A DNA stretch of 64,000 nucleotides from an uncultured Lachnospiraceae bacterium (GTDB taxonomy: Bacteria > Bacillota > Clostridia > Lachnospirales > Lachnospiraceae). The stretch's first letter is position 1. Each line of letters opens with the position of its first letter. Position numbers and translations under genes: made by a program. The notes under the pieces are model-generated. The model made no database searches, was not told the DNA's origin, and was given only the letters and a program-made list of their open reading frames with translations. Below, one piece after another: positions 37,130 through 45,582 of the stretch. The stretch is taken from the NCBI GenBank assembly GCA_947631625.1, contig CANRMA010000008.1:62001-126000 (forward strand). The letters run 5' to 3'.

Positions 37130-38002
37130 CTATTCCCGGTAAGGATTCACATGCACCATACAATGTTTTACATTGTCAAATTCACTCTCTATCTTATCAT
37201 GCACGCTTTCCGCCACCGCGTGAGTTTCATTTAGAGTCCTGCTGCCGTCGGCGGATATCTCTATATCGACATATATCTTATTCCCAAACAGCCTTGTGCG
37301 CAGCACATCTATCCCAAGCACGCCTTCCTGCATGAGTATCATACTGCGCATCCTTTCAAGCGTTTCATCATCACAGGCTTTATCCACCATTTTGTCTACT
37401 GCGTCTTTAAAAATATCATAGGCTGCCTTTATTATAAAAATACAGATGACCACGCTCGCCACACTGTCAAGCACAGGATATCCCAGACGCGAACCGCCTA
37501 TGCCTATGAGCGCGCCTATTGAAGAAAGCGCGTCCGAACGGTGGTGCCACGCATCGGCCATAAGTGCGCCCGAATTGATCTTTTTGGCCGCCGCCCTTGT
37601 ATACCGATACATCCATTCTTTTACCGCTATGGAACAGAACGCCGCAGCCAAAGCCGCCATTCCCGGGACCGTCAGCGAAGCGTAATCCCCTTCAAATATG
37701 GTTTTTATTCCCTTATAACCTATACCCAGACCTGTCGCGCAAAGCACGACCGCAAGCACAATAGATGCCACGCATTCGAGTCTTTCATGCCCATACTGAT
37801 GATCATGGTCGGATTTTCTCTCCGACATATGTACGCCTATTATAACTATGATCGTGCTGAACACATCCGAGGCCGAATGTACGGCGTCCGAGATCATTGC
37901 GCCCGAATGGGCGATAATGCCCGCTAAAAGTTTAAACAGCGACAGCGCAATATTTACGACAATACTGACTGTCGAAACCCTCATTGCAATTTTCTTTTCC
38001 AT
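37130..38002 (-). CDS. Cation diffusion facilitator (CDF) transporter
   Basis: Proton-coupled divalent metal exporter with six helices. Zinc-site motifs are visible: SDAVHSASD in helix 2 and a DAWHHRSDALSS stretch in helix 5, followed by a C-terminal regulatory domain. The HDHQYGHERLE segment between the helices is typical. The ATG at 38002 (MEKKIAM) gives 290 residues. It starts four bases after the HPr-like gene ends. The metal cannot be told by eye; Zn, Mn, Fe or Co are all possible. Confidence 0.93.
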   Translation of the reverse strand: MEKKIAMRVSTVSIVVNIALSLFKLLAGIIAHSGAMISDAVHSASDVFSTIIVIIGVHMSERKSDHDHQYGHERLECVASIVLAVVLCATGLGIGYKGIKTIFEGDYASLTVPGMAALAAAFCSIAVKEWMYRYTRAAAKKINSGALMADAWHHRSDALSSIGALIGIGGSRLGYPVLDSVASVVICIFIIKAAYDIFKDAVDKMVDKACDDETLERMRSMILMQEGVLGIDVLRTRLFGNKIYVDIEISADGSRTLNETHAVAESVHDKIESEFDNVKHCMVHVNPYRE

Positions 38003-38006
38003 AATC

Positions 38007-38267
38007 TTACTCAGTCTTGTCTTTTTTAAAGTTCTCGGCCAGATAAGGCGCGATCGCTTTCTCAATTTCCTTTATATCCTCGTTGGTTTCCAGTATCCTG
38101 AGTTCTACGCTGTTTGACAGATCCATTGAGAAAATACCCATAATGGACTTGGCGTCAACAACATATCTTCCGGATACAAGATCAAAATATCCCTTGATAT
38201 TGTTGATTGCCGATACAAATCCTTTCACTCTTTCGATCGAATTCAGATCCAATGCATAGCTTTTCAT
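38007..38267 (-). CDS. HPr-like protein lacking the active-site histidine
   Basis: An 86-residue protein with the HPr fold pattern: a C-terminal half with VDAKSIMGIFSMDLS, where Ser41 corresponds to the regulatory Ser46 of HPr. The usual GLHARPA segment with His15 is missing (the region reads SIERVKGFVSA), so it cannot take part in sugar transport by the standard phosphorelay. In this respect it resembles Crh of Bacillus. AAAGGAG precedes the ATG at 38267. It sits between ZIP and CDF metal transporter genes, which is an unusual setting. Confidence 0.75.
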   Translation of the reverse strand: MKSYALDLNSIERVKGFVSAINNIKGYFDLVSGRYVVDAKSIMGIFSMDLSNSVELRILETNEDIKEIEKAIAPYLAENFKKDKTE

Positions 38268-38311
38268 CTTACTTGCTCCTTTATTATCAGATATTTTCAT
38301 AATCCCCCTTA

Positions 38312-39088
38312 TCACCCCAATGCAACGTCCAGAACCATCATGATCAGAAAACCGACTGCAAAACCAAGCGTGGCTCCGTCGGAATCTTCATCCCTTGACG
38401 CCTCCGGTATCAGCTCTTCCACAACCACAAACAACATCGCCCCGGCGGCAAACGACAGAAGGAAAGGAAGGGCCTTTTCAATAACGCCCGTTATTAATAT
38501 TGTTAAGAATGCGCCGACAGGCTCGACGACGCCGGACAACAGTCCGTATACAAAAGCCTTTTTCTTACCGTCTCCATTGCTTTTCATGGGCATCGATATG
38601 ATCGCGCCCTCCGGAAAATTCTGAATGGCGATCCCGACGGCCAACGCATATGCTGCCGCAACAGTGATCTCCTGATTGCCTGAAACGACTCCCGCAAATA
38701 CTACTCCAACCGCCATACCCTCAGGTATATTGTGCAGCGTGACCGCAAGCGCAAGCATGGCGGTCTTATTTAACCCGCTCTTGATCCCTTCAGGCTTATT
38801 ACCGCCCAAATGCAGGTGCGGTATCAGTTTATCCAACCCGTACAAAAAGGCAATGCCAACAGCAAAGCCAATCGCCGCGGGGATAAACGCTAATTTGCCG
38901 TAACCCTCCGACATATCTATGGCAGGTATCAAAAGCGACCACACCGACGCAGCGACCATAACTCCGGACGCAAAGCCAAGAAGCGCCTTTTCCACAAGCG
39001 GGTTTAATTTGTTTCTCATAAAAAGGACGCAGGACGCGCCTGCGGCCGTTCCTATAAACGGTATCATGAGTCCTAAAAATATATCCAT
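38312..39088 (-). CDS. ZIP-family metal transporter
   Basis: Metal uptake (or balancing) transporter with about eight helices. The metal-binding helices are plain: TLHNIPEGMAVGV in helix 4 and NFPEGAIISMPM in helix 5, and VVEELIPEA near the end. The 258 residues match GufA-type ZIPs. It is the first gene of the ZIP/HPr-like/CDF operon. A cytoplasmic loop with HLHLGG may add metal sensing. Confidence 0.94.
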   Translation of the reverse strand: MDIFLGLMIPFIGTAAGASCVLFMRNKLNPLVEKALLGFASGVMVAASVWSLLIPAIDMSEGYGKLAFIPAAIGFAVGIAFLYGLDKLIPHLHLGGNKPEGIKSGLNKTAMLALAVTLHNIPEGMAVGVVFAGVVSGNQEITVAAAYALAVGIAIQNFPEGAIISMPMKSNGDGKKKAFVYGLLSGVVEPVGAFLTILITGVIEKALPFLLSFAAGAMLFVVVEELIPEASRDEDSDGATLGFAVGFLIMMVLDVALG

Positions 39089-39286
39089 ACAGCGGTCTCC
39101 CTGTTACTCGGATCTATCCCTTACCGTAATTTCAGACCAACCTTAAAAAAATCACTCATTAAAAGATAATAATACGTGTCTGCAAAAAATGCAAGGATAA
39201 ATCCCAAATCACTCTATATGTATAATATGATATATCCGGACAATAGTTCTTATTCATATTTAATACGGCAGCTTAATATAAACATA

Positions 39287-41299
39287 TCAATATCCGACAA
39301 ACATACTTAGCGCGCTGTATACGGCAAAAGCGCATACCCACGCGACTGCGCACTGCATTACCACTACCAGAAACGCTTTAAGACCGGAACCCATCTCCCG
39401 TCTTATGGTCGCCACCGCCGCGACACAGGGCGTATAAAGCAGCGTAAACACCAGAAAAGATACGGCGGAAACCGGTGTAAATACCGTGCTTAAAGTCCGG
39501 CTCATATTGCTCATTGTGCTTCCTGTAAGCACGCTTAAAGTGCTAACCACCGCTTCTTTTGCGCTAAAGCCGCTTATAAGAGCCGTAGCCGCGCGCCAGT
39601 CGTTAAAGCCAAGCGGCACAAAAAGCGGCGCTATCGCTTTTCCCACCACGGCAAGCAGGCTTTCACTGCTGTCTTTTACAACATTCAGACGCATATCAAA
39701 TGTCTGCATGAACCAAATGATAAGCGTCGCTATAAAAATGACCGTAAACGCCCTCTGCAAAAAGTCTTTTGCCTTATCCCACATAAGAAGCAGCACACTT
39801 TTGGCCGAAGGGAACCTGTAATTGGGAAGTTCCATCATAAAAGGCATGGAATTTCCACGAAATGCCGTGTGATTTAAGACGATGGCAACTACAAGACCGA
39901 CTGCTATCCCAAGCACATAAAGCGCCATCATGACAAGCGCCCTGTGTCTTGCAAAAAAGGCAGAAATAAATACAGTGTAAATCGGTATCTTGGCCGAACA
40001 GCTTATAAACGGAATGAGCATGATCGTCATCTTTTTATCACGATCGGACGAAAGCGTCCTGCTTGACATTACCGCGGGTACGCTGCAGCCAAAGCCTATT
40101 AACATTGATACAAAACTTCTTCCCGAAAGTCCGATCTTACGAAGCGGCCTGTCCATCACAAACGCTATCCTTGCCATATAGCCTGAATCTTCCAGAATTG
40201 ACAAAAAGAAAAACAGCACCACTATTATAGGCAGGAAACTCAGCACACTCCCCACACCTGTAAAAATACCGTCTATAACAAGGCTTTCAACTACCGGATT
40301 TATTCCGTATGCCTCAAGCCCGGTCTTCACCCAGCCCGACAGCGCATCTATCCCAAGGCTTAAAATATCGCTAAGGAATGCTCCTATGACTTCAAAGGTA
40401 AGCCAAAATATAAGCAGCATTATAATGAGGAATGCAGGAATGGCCGTATATTTGCCTGTAAGCACGGCGTCTATCTTCACACTCCTTTTATGCTCCTTAC
40501 TCTCTCTGCATTTGATAACGGAATTTCTGCACGTTTTTTCGATAAATTCATAACGCATGTTCGCAAGCGCGGCATTCCTGTCCATCCCGCTGTCCTGCTC
40601 CATCTCTATAATACTGTGTTCAATAAGCTCAAGTTCATTCTCCGAAAGTTTAAGCTGATCCGTTATTTCCTTATCACCCTCTACCATCTTGGCCGCGGCA
40701 AAACGCGGCGACATCCCTGCTGCCTCCGCATGGTCCTCAACCTGATGACTGACCGCATGTATGCACCTGTGTACAGGACCTTTTTCGCAAAAATCAGTAA
40801 CTTTAGGATAAATCCTCTTCGACGCGACCTCCCTTATGGCGTGGATCAGGTCCTCCACGCCCTCGTTTTTGATCGCGCTTATGGCGATTATCGGAATTCC
40901 AAGTTCTTTCTCCATTTTGTCTATTTCAATCGTGCCGCCGTTGCCGCGCACTTCATCCATCATATTCAACGCCAGTACCATCGGGATATGCATCTCCAAC
41001 AGCTGCAGTGTAAGATAGAGATTTCTCTCTATATTGGTTGCGTCAACTATATTGATGATGGCATCCGGTTTTTCGTTCAATATGAAATTTCTTGTAACAA
41101 TTTCCTCTTTACTGTATGGCCGCAGTGAATATATGCCCGGAAGATCTACCACCGCGTCTTTCTTTTCTCCCCGTATCTCACCGATCTTACGCTCCACGGT
41201 AACTCCCGGGAAATTGCCCACATGCTGGTTGGAACCGGTAAGCTGATTAAATAAAGTCGTCTTACCGCTGTTCTGATTGCCTGCCAATGCGTATACCAT
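39287..41299 (-). CDS. feoB: Ferrous iron transport protein B
   Basis: Large membrane Fe(II) importer. N-terminal G domain: P-loop GNQNSGKTTLFN (residues 7-18), DLPGIYSL, NMMDEV and SAIKNEG; then a helical GDI-like part and an eleven-helix membrane domain with conserved GFGCSVPA and SCSAKIP. At 670 residues it is a bit shorter than E. coli FeoB. It starts 39 bases after feoA. No FeoC is seen. Confidence 0.97.
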   Translation of the reverse strand: MVYALAGNQNSGKTTLFNQLTGSNQHVGNFPGVTVERKIGEIRGEKKDAVVDLPGIYSLRPYSKEEIVTRNFILNEKPDAIINIVDATNIERNLYLTLQLLEMHIPMVLALNMMDEVRGNGGTIEIDKMEKELGIPIIAISAIKNEGVEDLIHAIREVASKRIYPKVTDFCEKGPVHRCIHAVSHQVEDHAEAAGMSPRFAAAKMVEGDKEITDQLKLSENELELIEHSIIEMEQDSGMDRNAALANMRYEFIEKTCRNSVIKCRESKEHKRSVKIDAVLTGKYTAIPAFLIIMLLIFWLTFEVIGAFLSDILSLGIDALSGWVKTGLEAYGINPVVESLVIDGIFTGVGSVLSFLPIIVVLFFFLSILEDSGYMARIAFVMDRPLRKIGLSGRSFVSMLIGFGCSVPAVMSSRTLSSDRDKKMTIMLIPFISCSAKIPIYTVFISAFFARHRALVMMALYVLGIAVGLVVAIVLNHTAFRGNSMPFMMELPNYRFPSAKSVLLLMWDKAKDFLQRAFTVIFIATLIIWFMQTFDMRLNVVKDSSESLLAVVGKAIAPLFVPLGFNDWRAATALISGFSAKEAVVSTLSVLTGSTMSNMSRTLSTVFTPVSAVSFLVFTLLYTPCVAAVATIRREMGSGLKAFLVVVMQCAVAWVCAFAVYSALSMFVGY

Positions 41300-41338
41300 A
41301 ATGCTCCTCCATTCCTGCCCAACTTGCGAATCTTAATA

Positions 41339-41563
41339 TCATAAAATCTCAACTTCTATTTTCTGCGCGTCTTCTTTGCGGATAGTCAGTTCATAGCCCC
41401 TAAGCTGTATTTCGATCGGATCTCCCATAGGAGCCATCTTCTGTACTTTTACCTTTGTTTTGGGAATTATCCCCATATCCAGAAAACGGCATCTTAATTC
41501 CCCTTCCCCGCCGACTTTAGTTATTACAGCTTCCTGTCCTACATCAATATTATCAAGAGTCAT
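41339..41563 (-). CDS. feoA: Ferrous iron transport protein A
   Basis: A 74-residue SH3-like protein that assists FeoB. Family motifs GELRCRFLDMGIIPKTKVKV and PIEIQLRGYELTIRKEDA are present. It leads the feoAB operon. A good promoter and a candidate operator lie upstream (41663-41719). Confidence 0.95.
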   Translation of the reverse strand: MTLDNIDVGQEAVITKVGGEGELRCRFLDMGIIPKTKVKVQKMAPMGDPIEIQLRGYELTIRKEDAQKIEVEIL

Positions 41564-41662
41564 AATGATCCTCCATTTTTCCCGGCCTGCAATTTCAGAC
41601 AGATAAAAGCGCAGGCTCTTAATATATACAAAGCCGCCGCGCGCCTGCCGCCGGACTTATTT

Positions 41663-41719
41663 TGACAATATTCGCATTATCACATAAAATAGTTTATGGT
41701 AACTTGCGCGGCTTGTCAA
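41663..41719 (-). promoter_or_regulatory. feoAB promoter and candidate metal-responsive operator
   Basis: On the minus strand a perfect -35 TTGACA (41714-41719) and -10 TAAACT (41691-41696) are 17 bases apart. At the expected transcription start lies the near-perfect inverted repeat TGATAATGCGAATATTGTCA (41663-41682; half-sites TGATAAT and ATTGTCA, one mismatch). Its size fits a Fur- or DtxR-type operator; a DtxR-like gene lies 2 kb away at 43723. The regulator is inferred. Confidence 0.6.
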
Positions 41720-41799
41720 CGGGTAAACGATTGGGAAAAAACTACATAAACGATTGATCTGAAGACACAGCGGGCAACATAACGATTGGGAAAAATCTA

Positions 41800-41828
41800 T
41801 ATACATTTGAGGAATTTTATGCTAAAAT
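41800..41828 (+). promoter_or_regulatory. Promoter of the diguanylate cyclase gene
   Basis: -35 TATACA (41800-41805), 17-base spacer and -10 TAAAAT (41823-41828) with a TGC extended -10 element. It is 48 bases ahead of the ATG at 41877. Upstream are three copies of AACGATTG (41725, 41749, 41781), two of them continuing as GGGAAAAA, which could be activator or repressor sites. Confidence 0.5.
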
Positions 41829-41876
41829 ATTATAGTGACTGACATTAAACAGCTTTATTACCGAGGTATCAGAAAA

Positions 41877-43589
41877 ATGGAAATCAGTGATATAAATGAA
41901 TTTGTCGAAGACACTTTAATAAATAACTATCTTAAACTTGCAAAAGTCAATCTGCTGACCGGCGAATTTGAATTTTCGGATAGGATAAAAGATCTTCAGG
42001 ACATCGATTATTCCGGCATAACAGATATTTATTCCTATATGGACAAACTCGTAAAAAGTGAAAAGATACTTGAAGAATACCTTCCGGAGCTGTCTCTGTT
42101 TTCAAATGCGGAATACGTGAAAAACCGTATATTTTCAGGTGAAAAACAGATAACTTACAGTTACAAGCGTAATGTAAACGGAGAATACATATGGATAACT
42201 TTCGGTATCATAGTTTCCAAAGGCTTTTCCAAAGACTATCCGTACGTATTGTTCAGCTGGCGCATCGTTGATACTGATACCACTACTATGGTAGACGCCG
42301 TTTCCACTCTTTCCGAGATCTATCACAAGATATTAAAAGTCAATCTTACCACCGGAGCATACCGCGCCATTAAAGTAGATAACGCGGAACGCAGGCAGTT
42401 CATGGATAAACTTGACAACATTTTCGACTGGTGGAACGAGTTTGAAAAGGCGGGCAATATATATGAAAGCGATGCGGAAGTCTACCGCCAGTTTACCGAC
42501 GCCGACGAACTGCGTCAGTTCTTTCAGGCCGGAGGAGACAGGAAAGGCTGCAAATACAGACGTAAATCCGGCGATGAATTCCGTTGGGTGGAGCTTGAAC
42601 TTATACGAAGCATGGAATACACGAAAAAAAATCAAATTGTCATTCTTTATGTAAAGGATATCCACGAGGAATACGTCAAAAATATCCTTCACAACAAAAA
42701 GATGCTCGACAATTTTTACCGCGACGCGCTCACGCTTTTATACAACCGCCACAAATTCAACGACGATATCAATAACTTCAAAGAAGCCGGATGCAGGCAG
42801 CTCACCTGCGTATACATAGACGCTAACGGCCTGCATGAACTCAACAACCTATTAGGACACAAAAAGGGCGACGATATGCTCTGCTGTGTTGCCGATACGC
42901 TGCGCAAATATTTTTCGGAAGATTATATATACCGTATAGGCGGCGACGAGTTCGTCGTACTCTGCGACTCCGTTTCTCCCGAAAAAACAAAGACCAATAT
43001 CGCCAAGATCAAAAAGGAACTGGCCGCCGACAATTATACCATAGCCTCAGGCATTGCCACCGGCATAAATGAAAGCGATCCCGCCAAAATAGTTACTGAG
43101 GCGGAAAACGCCATGCGCGAAGATAAAGACAGATATTATAAAAGCAGCGGCAATTCCCGTCATAAACGCGCGCTTAATAAAGAACTTGAAAATCTGCTTA
43201 CCGAAAAACATGACGCCGATTCATTTTTACAGGTAATAGCTCCCAATTTTACCGGCGTTTATTTTATAGATATGGAAAACGACAGTATCAGACATCTTTT
43301 TATGCCTGAATTCTTCCAGTCGATCCTGGCTAATTCCGATAATAAGTTCAGTTATTCCATGAAAAGATATCTGGAAAGTTATGTTAAGGCAGAAGACAGG
43401 GAAAAACTGGCGGAGCTTCTGGATTACGACATTTTAAGAAAACGCCTTAAAAATGAACCCGTGCTCACCATATCATACCAAAAAACGGACGGTCAGTACA
43501 TGTCCTTGAGTATTTTTGATTTTGATAAAAAATCGGATAACATTACGGAAACCATGTGGATATTTTCCAATGCGAACGCATCCGTATAA
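41877..43589 (+). CDS. Diguanylate cyclase with PAS-like sensory regions
   Basis: Makes c-di-GMP from two GTP. The catalytic GGDEF is intact (YRIGGDEFV, residues about 355-359), with NNLLGHKKGDDML upstream. The RxxD inhibitory site before GGDEF is not present (the position reads FSED), so product inhibition may be absent. The N-terminal half looks like PAS-type sensing regions, and about 140 residues with similar character follow the GGDEF domain. No membrane helix is seen, so it is likely cytosolic. I prefer the ATG at 41877 with GAGG upstream to a GTG at 41835. Confidence 0.88.
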   Translation: MEISDINEFVEDTLINNYLKLAKVNLLTGEFEFSDRIKDLQDIDYSGITDIYSYMDKLVKSEKILEEYLPELSLFSNAEYVKNRIFSGEKQITYSYKRNVNGEYIWITFGIIVSKGFSKDYPYVLFSWRIVDTDTTTMVDAVSTLSEIYHKILKVNLTTGAYRAIKVDNAERRQFMDKLDNIFDWWNEFEKAGNIYESDAEVYRQFTDADELRQFFQAGGDRKGCKYRRKSGDEFRWVELELIRSMEYTKKNQIVILYVKDIHEEYVKNILHNKKMLDNFYRDALTLLYNRHKFNDDINNFKEAGCRQLTCVYIDANGLHELNNLLGHKKGDDMLCCVADTLRKYFSEDYIYRIGGDEFVVLCDSVSPEKTKTNIAKIKKELAADNYTIASGIATGINESDPAKIVTEAENAMREDKDRYYKSSGNSRHKRALNKELENLLTEKHDADSFLQVIAPNFTGVYFIDMENDSIRHLFMPEFFQSILANSDNKFSYSMKRYLESYVKAEDREKLAELLDYDILRKRLKNEPVLTISYQKTDGQYMSLSIFDFDKKSDNITETMWIFSNANASV

Positions 43590-43600
43590 CGCGTCGGAAC

Positions 43601-43712
43601 GCATCGGAATAAGGAAGCCGTATAGGAATGCATCGGAATAATAAAGCAGCATAGGAATGCGTCTGAACATGAAGCAGTATAGTAATACGTCTGAATATGA
43701 AGCAGTATAGGA
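43601..43712. repeat. Four degenerate 29-bp tandem units before the DtxR-like gene
   Basis: Units of about 26-29 bases (43601, 43630, 43659, 43687) of the form GCATCGGAATAATRAAGCAG followed by TATAGGAAT. The last unit ends in the AGGAGG that serves as the ribosome-binding site of the gene at 43723. The spacing to the diguanylate cyclase stop codon is only 11 bases. Confidence 0.8.
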
Positions 43713-43722
43713 GGTCTTTATA

Positions 43723-44091
43723 TTGAAAATACAGGAATCTGCAGAAAATTATCTTGAAACCATATTAATGATCGATCAGAGAAAGGGCAATGTCCGTTCA
43801 ATAGATATCGCCAATGAACTGGAATTTAAAAAACCCAGTGTCAGTGTAGCGATGAAAAATCTACGGGAAAACGGTTATATCAACGTGGATGAAAACGGCT
43901 ATATAACGCTGACTCCTTCAGGCAAAGAGATTGCGGAAACAATGTACGAACGCCACATTCTTTTTTCAGAATGGCTTACAAGTCTTGGCGTGGATGAAAA
44001 GATCGCGGTTGAAGACGCCTGTAAGATAGAGCATGTCTTAAGCCGCGAAAGCTTTGACGCTATCAAAAAACATATCTCAGGTCTCAGATAA
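43723..44091 (+). CDS. DtxR/MntR-like metal-dependent regulator
   Basis: A 122-residue winged-helix protein of the DtxR type: AENYLETILMIDQRKGNVRSIDIANELEFKKPSVSVAMKNL is the characteristic N-terminus, followed by a dimerization region with ERHILFSEWLTSLGV and EDACKIEHVLSRESFDAI. It lacks the SH3 domain, like MntR. Start codon TTG with AGGAGG upstream. It may control the nearby feo, ZIP and CDF genes. Its 3' end overlaps that of the convergent MATE gene by eight bases. Confidence 0.88.
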   Translation: MKIQESAENYLETILMIDQRKGNVRSIDIANELEFKKPSVSVAMKNLRENGYINVDENGYITLTPSGKEIAETMYERHILFSEWLTSLGVDEKIAVEDACKIEHVLSRESFDAIKKHISGLR

Positions 44092-45574
44092 CGGCCTTTT
44101 TGCGCCAGCCGCCCTGTACATATCTAAGGGCGGCCACAATAAGCGCCACTCCCCAGCCTATACCGAACGACCACCATATTATTCCGACTCCCACTCTTTT
44201 CGCAAGACCTACAGTCAAAAACAATCTTATAAAAAAACTAAGCAGCGTGGTAATTATAAACCAACTCATATCTCCGCTTCCCTTGAAGGTGGCTTTTATC
44301 AGCATAAATACGGAGAAGATCACCAAAAAAGCTCCCACTACCCTTATATATTCCGCTCCTATCGATATCACCTGCTCTACATCGGCCCCGTTATCCTCTA
44401 TGAACATCCCTATTATCTGAGTTGGAAAAAGTTCAAATACCACTGTCATAACCAAAGATATAATGCCGCAGCAAAACATCGACGCCTTAAGCCCCGGCCA
44501 TATCCTTTCGGATTTATCCGCTCCTATATTCTGCCCAACATAATTTGAATAAGCGTTGCTGTAATTTATTGGTATAGTCGTTGCAAAATTCACTACCTTG
44601 GACGCCGCCGCGCTCCCCGCTATCACCGCCTCGCCAAAACCGTTTACAGTCGCCTGTACGATAACGGACCCCACCGACACAATGGACTGCTGCAGCGCCG
44701 ACGGAAGCGCCAGTTTAAGCATTATAAGCAATAATTCAGTGTCAAAGAAATCCTTTACCGACAGGCTTCCTTTAAACCGCAGCTTTTGCTTTTTTATATC
44801 CGTTGCCGATATTTCAGCTTGCATAGCCGCTTCCGATACGTCGCTTTTTATATCCGCTTCCGATACGCTGCTTTTTATATCCGCCCCCGATAGAAGTCCG
44901 GGCATATATATGAACGCCATCGCCGCCGCAGCAAACTGCGAGATAGCCGTCGCCAACGCGGCGCCCGCTACGCCCGCATTTAAACTTATTATAAAAAACA
45001 GATCCAGGATAACATTGAGCATGGATGAAACCATCAAAAACTTAAGCGGCGTCTTTGAATCCCCAAGCGCCACATATACGCTGTTCAGCGAATTGTATAC
45101 AAAGATCGGCACACACCCCAGAAAATAAAACCTAAGATAACTTACGCCAATCGGTATAATGTCTTCCGGCGTATTGACAAGTCTCATTATCCACTCCGCG
45201 CAAATCCAGATAAAAAATGTTGATACAAGCGCGATCCCCGCCGAAAAAACAGTGGAAGTGGACGCACATTTCCATATTTCTTTCGTTTTGCCGGCGCCGA
45301 AATACTGCGCGATAACAATAGCGCCGCCAAGCGCAAAGCCTGTCGCAAGCTGCGCAAAAACCGCAATAATGCTTCCCGCGCTTCCCACCGCGGCCAACGC
45401 GTCGCTCCCAAGCCTTTTGCCTACTATGATCGTATCTATGACATTATAAAACTGTTGAAACAGATTGGAAAATATCATAGGAACAGCAAAAAGGAGAATC
45501 GTTGTAAGCGGATTCCCCTCTGTCATCTTGCGTATGTTTGAATCTTTGGATCTTGATCGTTTAGAATTATCCAT
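44084..45574 (-). CDS. MATE-family efflux transporter
   Basis: Polytopic exporter (twelve helices) of the NorM/DinF superfamily, driven by Na+ or H+. The start MTEGNPLTTILLFAVPMIFSNLFQQFYN is typical. Between helices 6 and 7 lies a hydrophilic insertion of about 35 residues made of ADIKSSVSE/ADIKSDVSE-type repeats, encoded by degenerate 27-base tandem units (44805-44890). The ATG at 45574 is preceded by AAGAAG. Substrate unknown. It follows the PFL-family gene with a gap of nine bases. Confidence 0.92.
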   Translation of the reverse strand: MDNSKRSRSKDSNIRKMTEGNPLTTILLFAVPMIFSNLFQQFYNVIDTIIVGKRLGSDALAAVGSAGSIIAVFAQLATGFALGGAIVIAQYFGAGKTKEIWKCASTSTVFSAGIALVSTFFIWICAEWIMRLVNTPEDIIPIGVSYLRFYFLGCVPIFVYNSLNSVYVALGDSKTPLKFLMVSSMLNVILDLFFIISLNAGVAGAALATAISQFAAAAMAFIYMPGLLSGADIKSSVSEADIKSDVSEAAMQAEISATDIKKQKLRFKGSLSVKDFFDTELLLIMLKLALPSALQQSIVSVGSVIVQATVNGFGEAVIAGSAAASKVVNFATTIPINYSNAYSNYVGQNIGADKSERIWPGLKASMFCCGIISLVMTVVFELFPTQIIGMFIEDNGADVEQVISIGAEYIRVVGAFLVIFSVFMLIKATFKGSGDMSWFIITTLLSFFIRLFLTVGLAKRVGVGIIWWSFGIGWGVALIVAALRYVQGGWRKKAVI

Positions 45575-45582
45575 ACTGCTTC

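Noticed and set aside
41835-41876. GTG start at 41835 for the diguanylate cyclase
   Set aside because: It is only six bases after the -10 box, so it could hardly be in the transcript; ATG 41877 has GAGG upstream.
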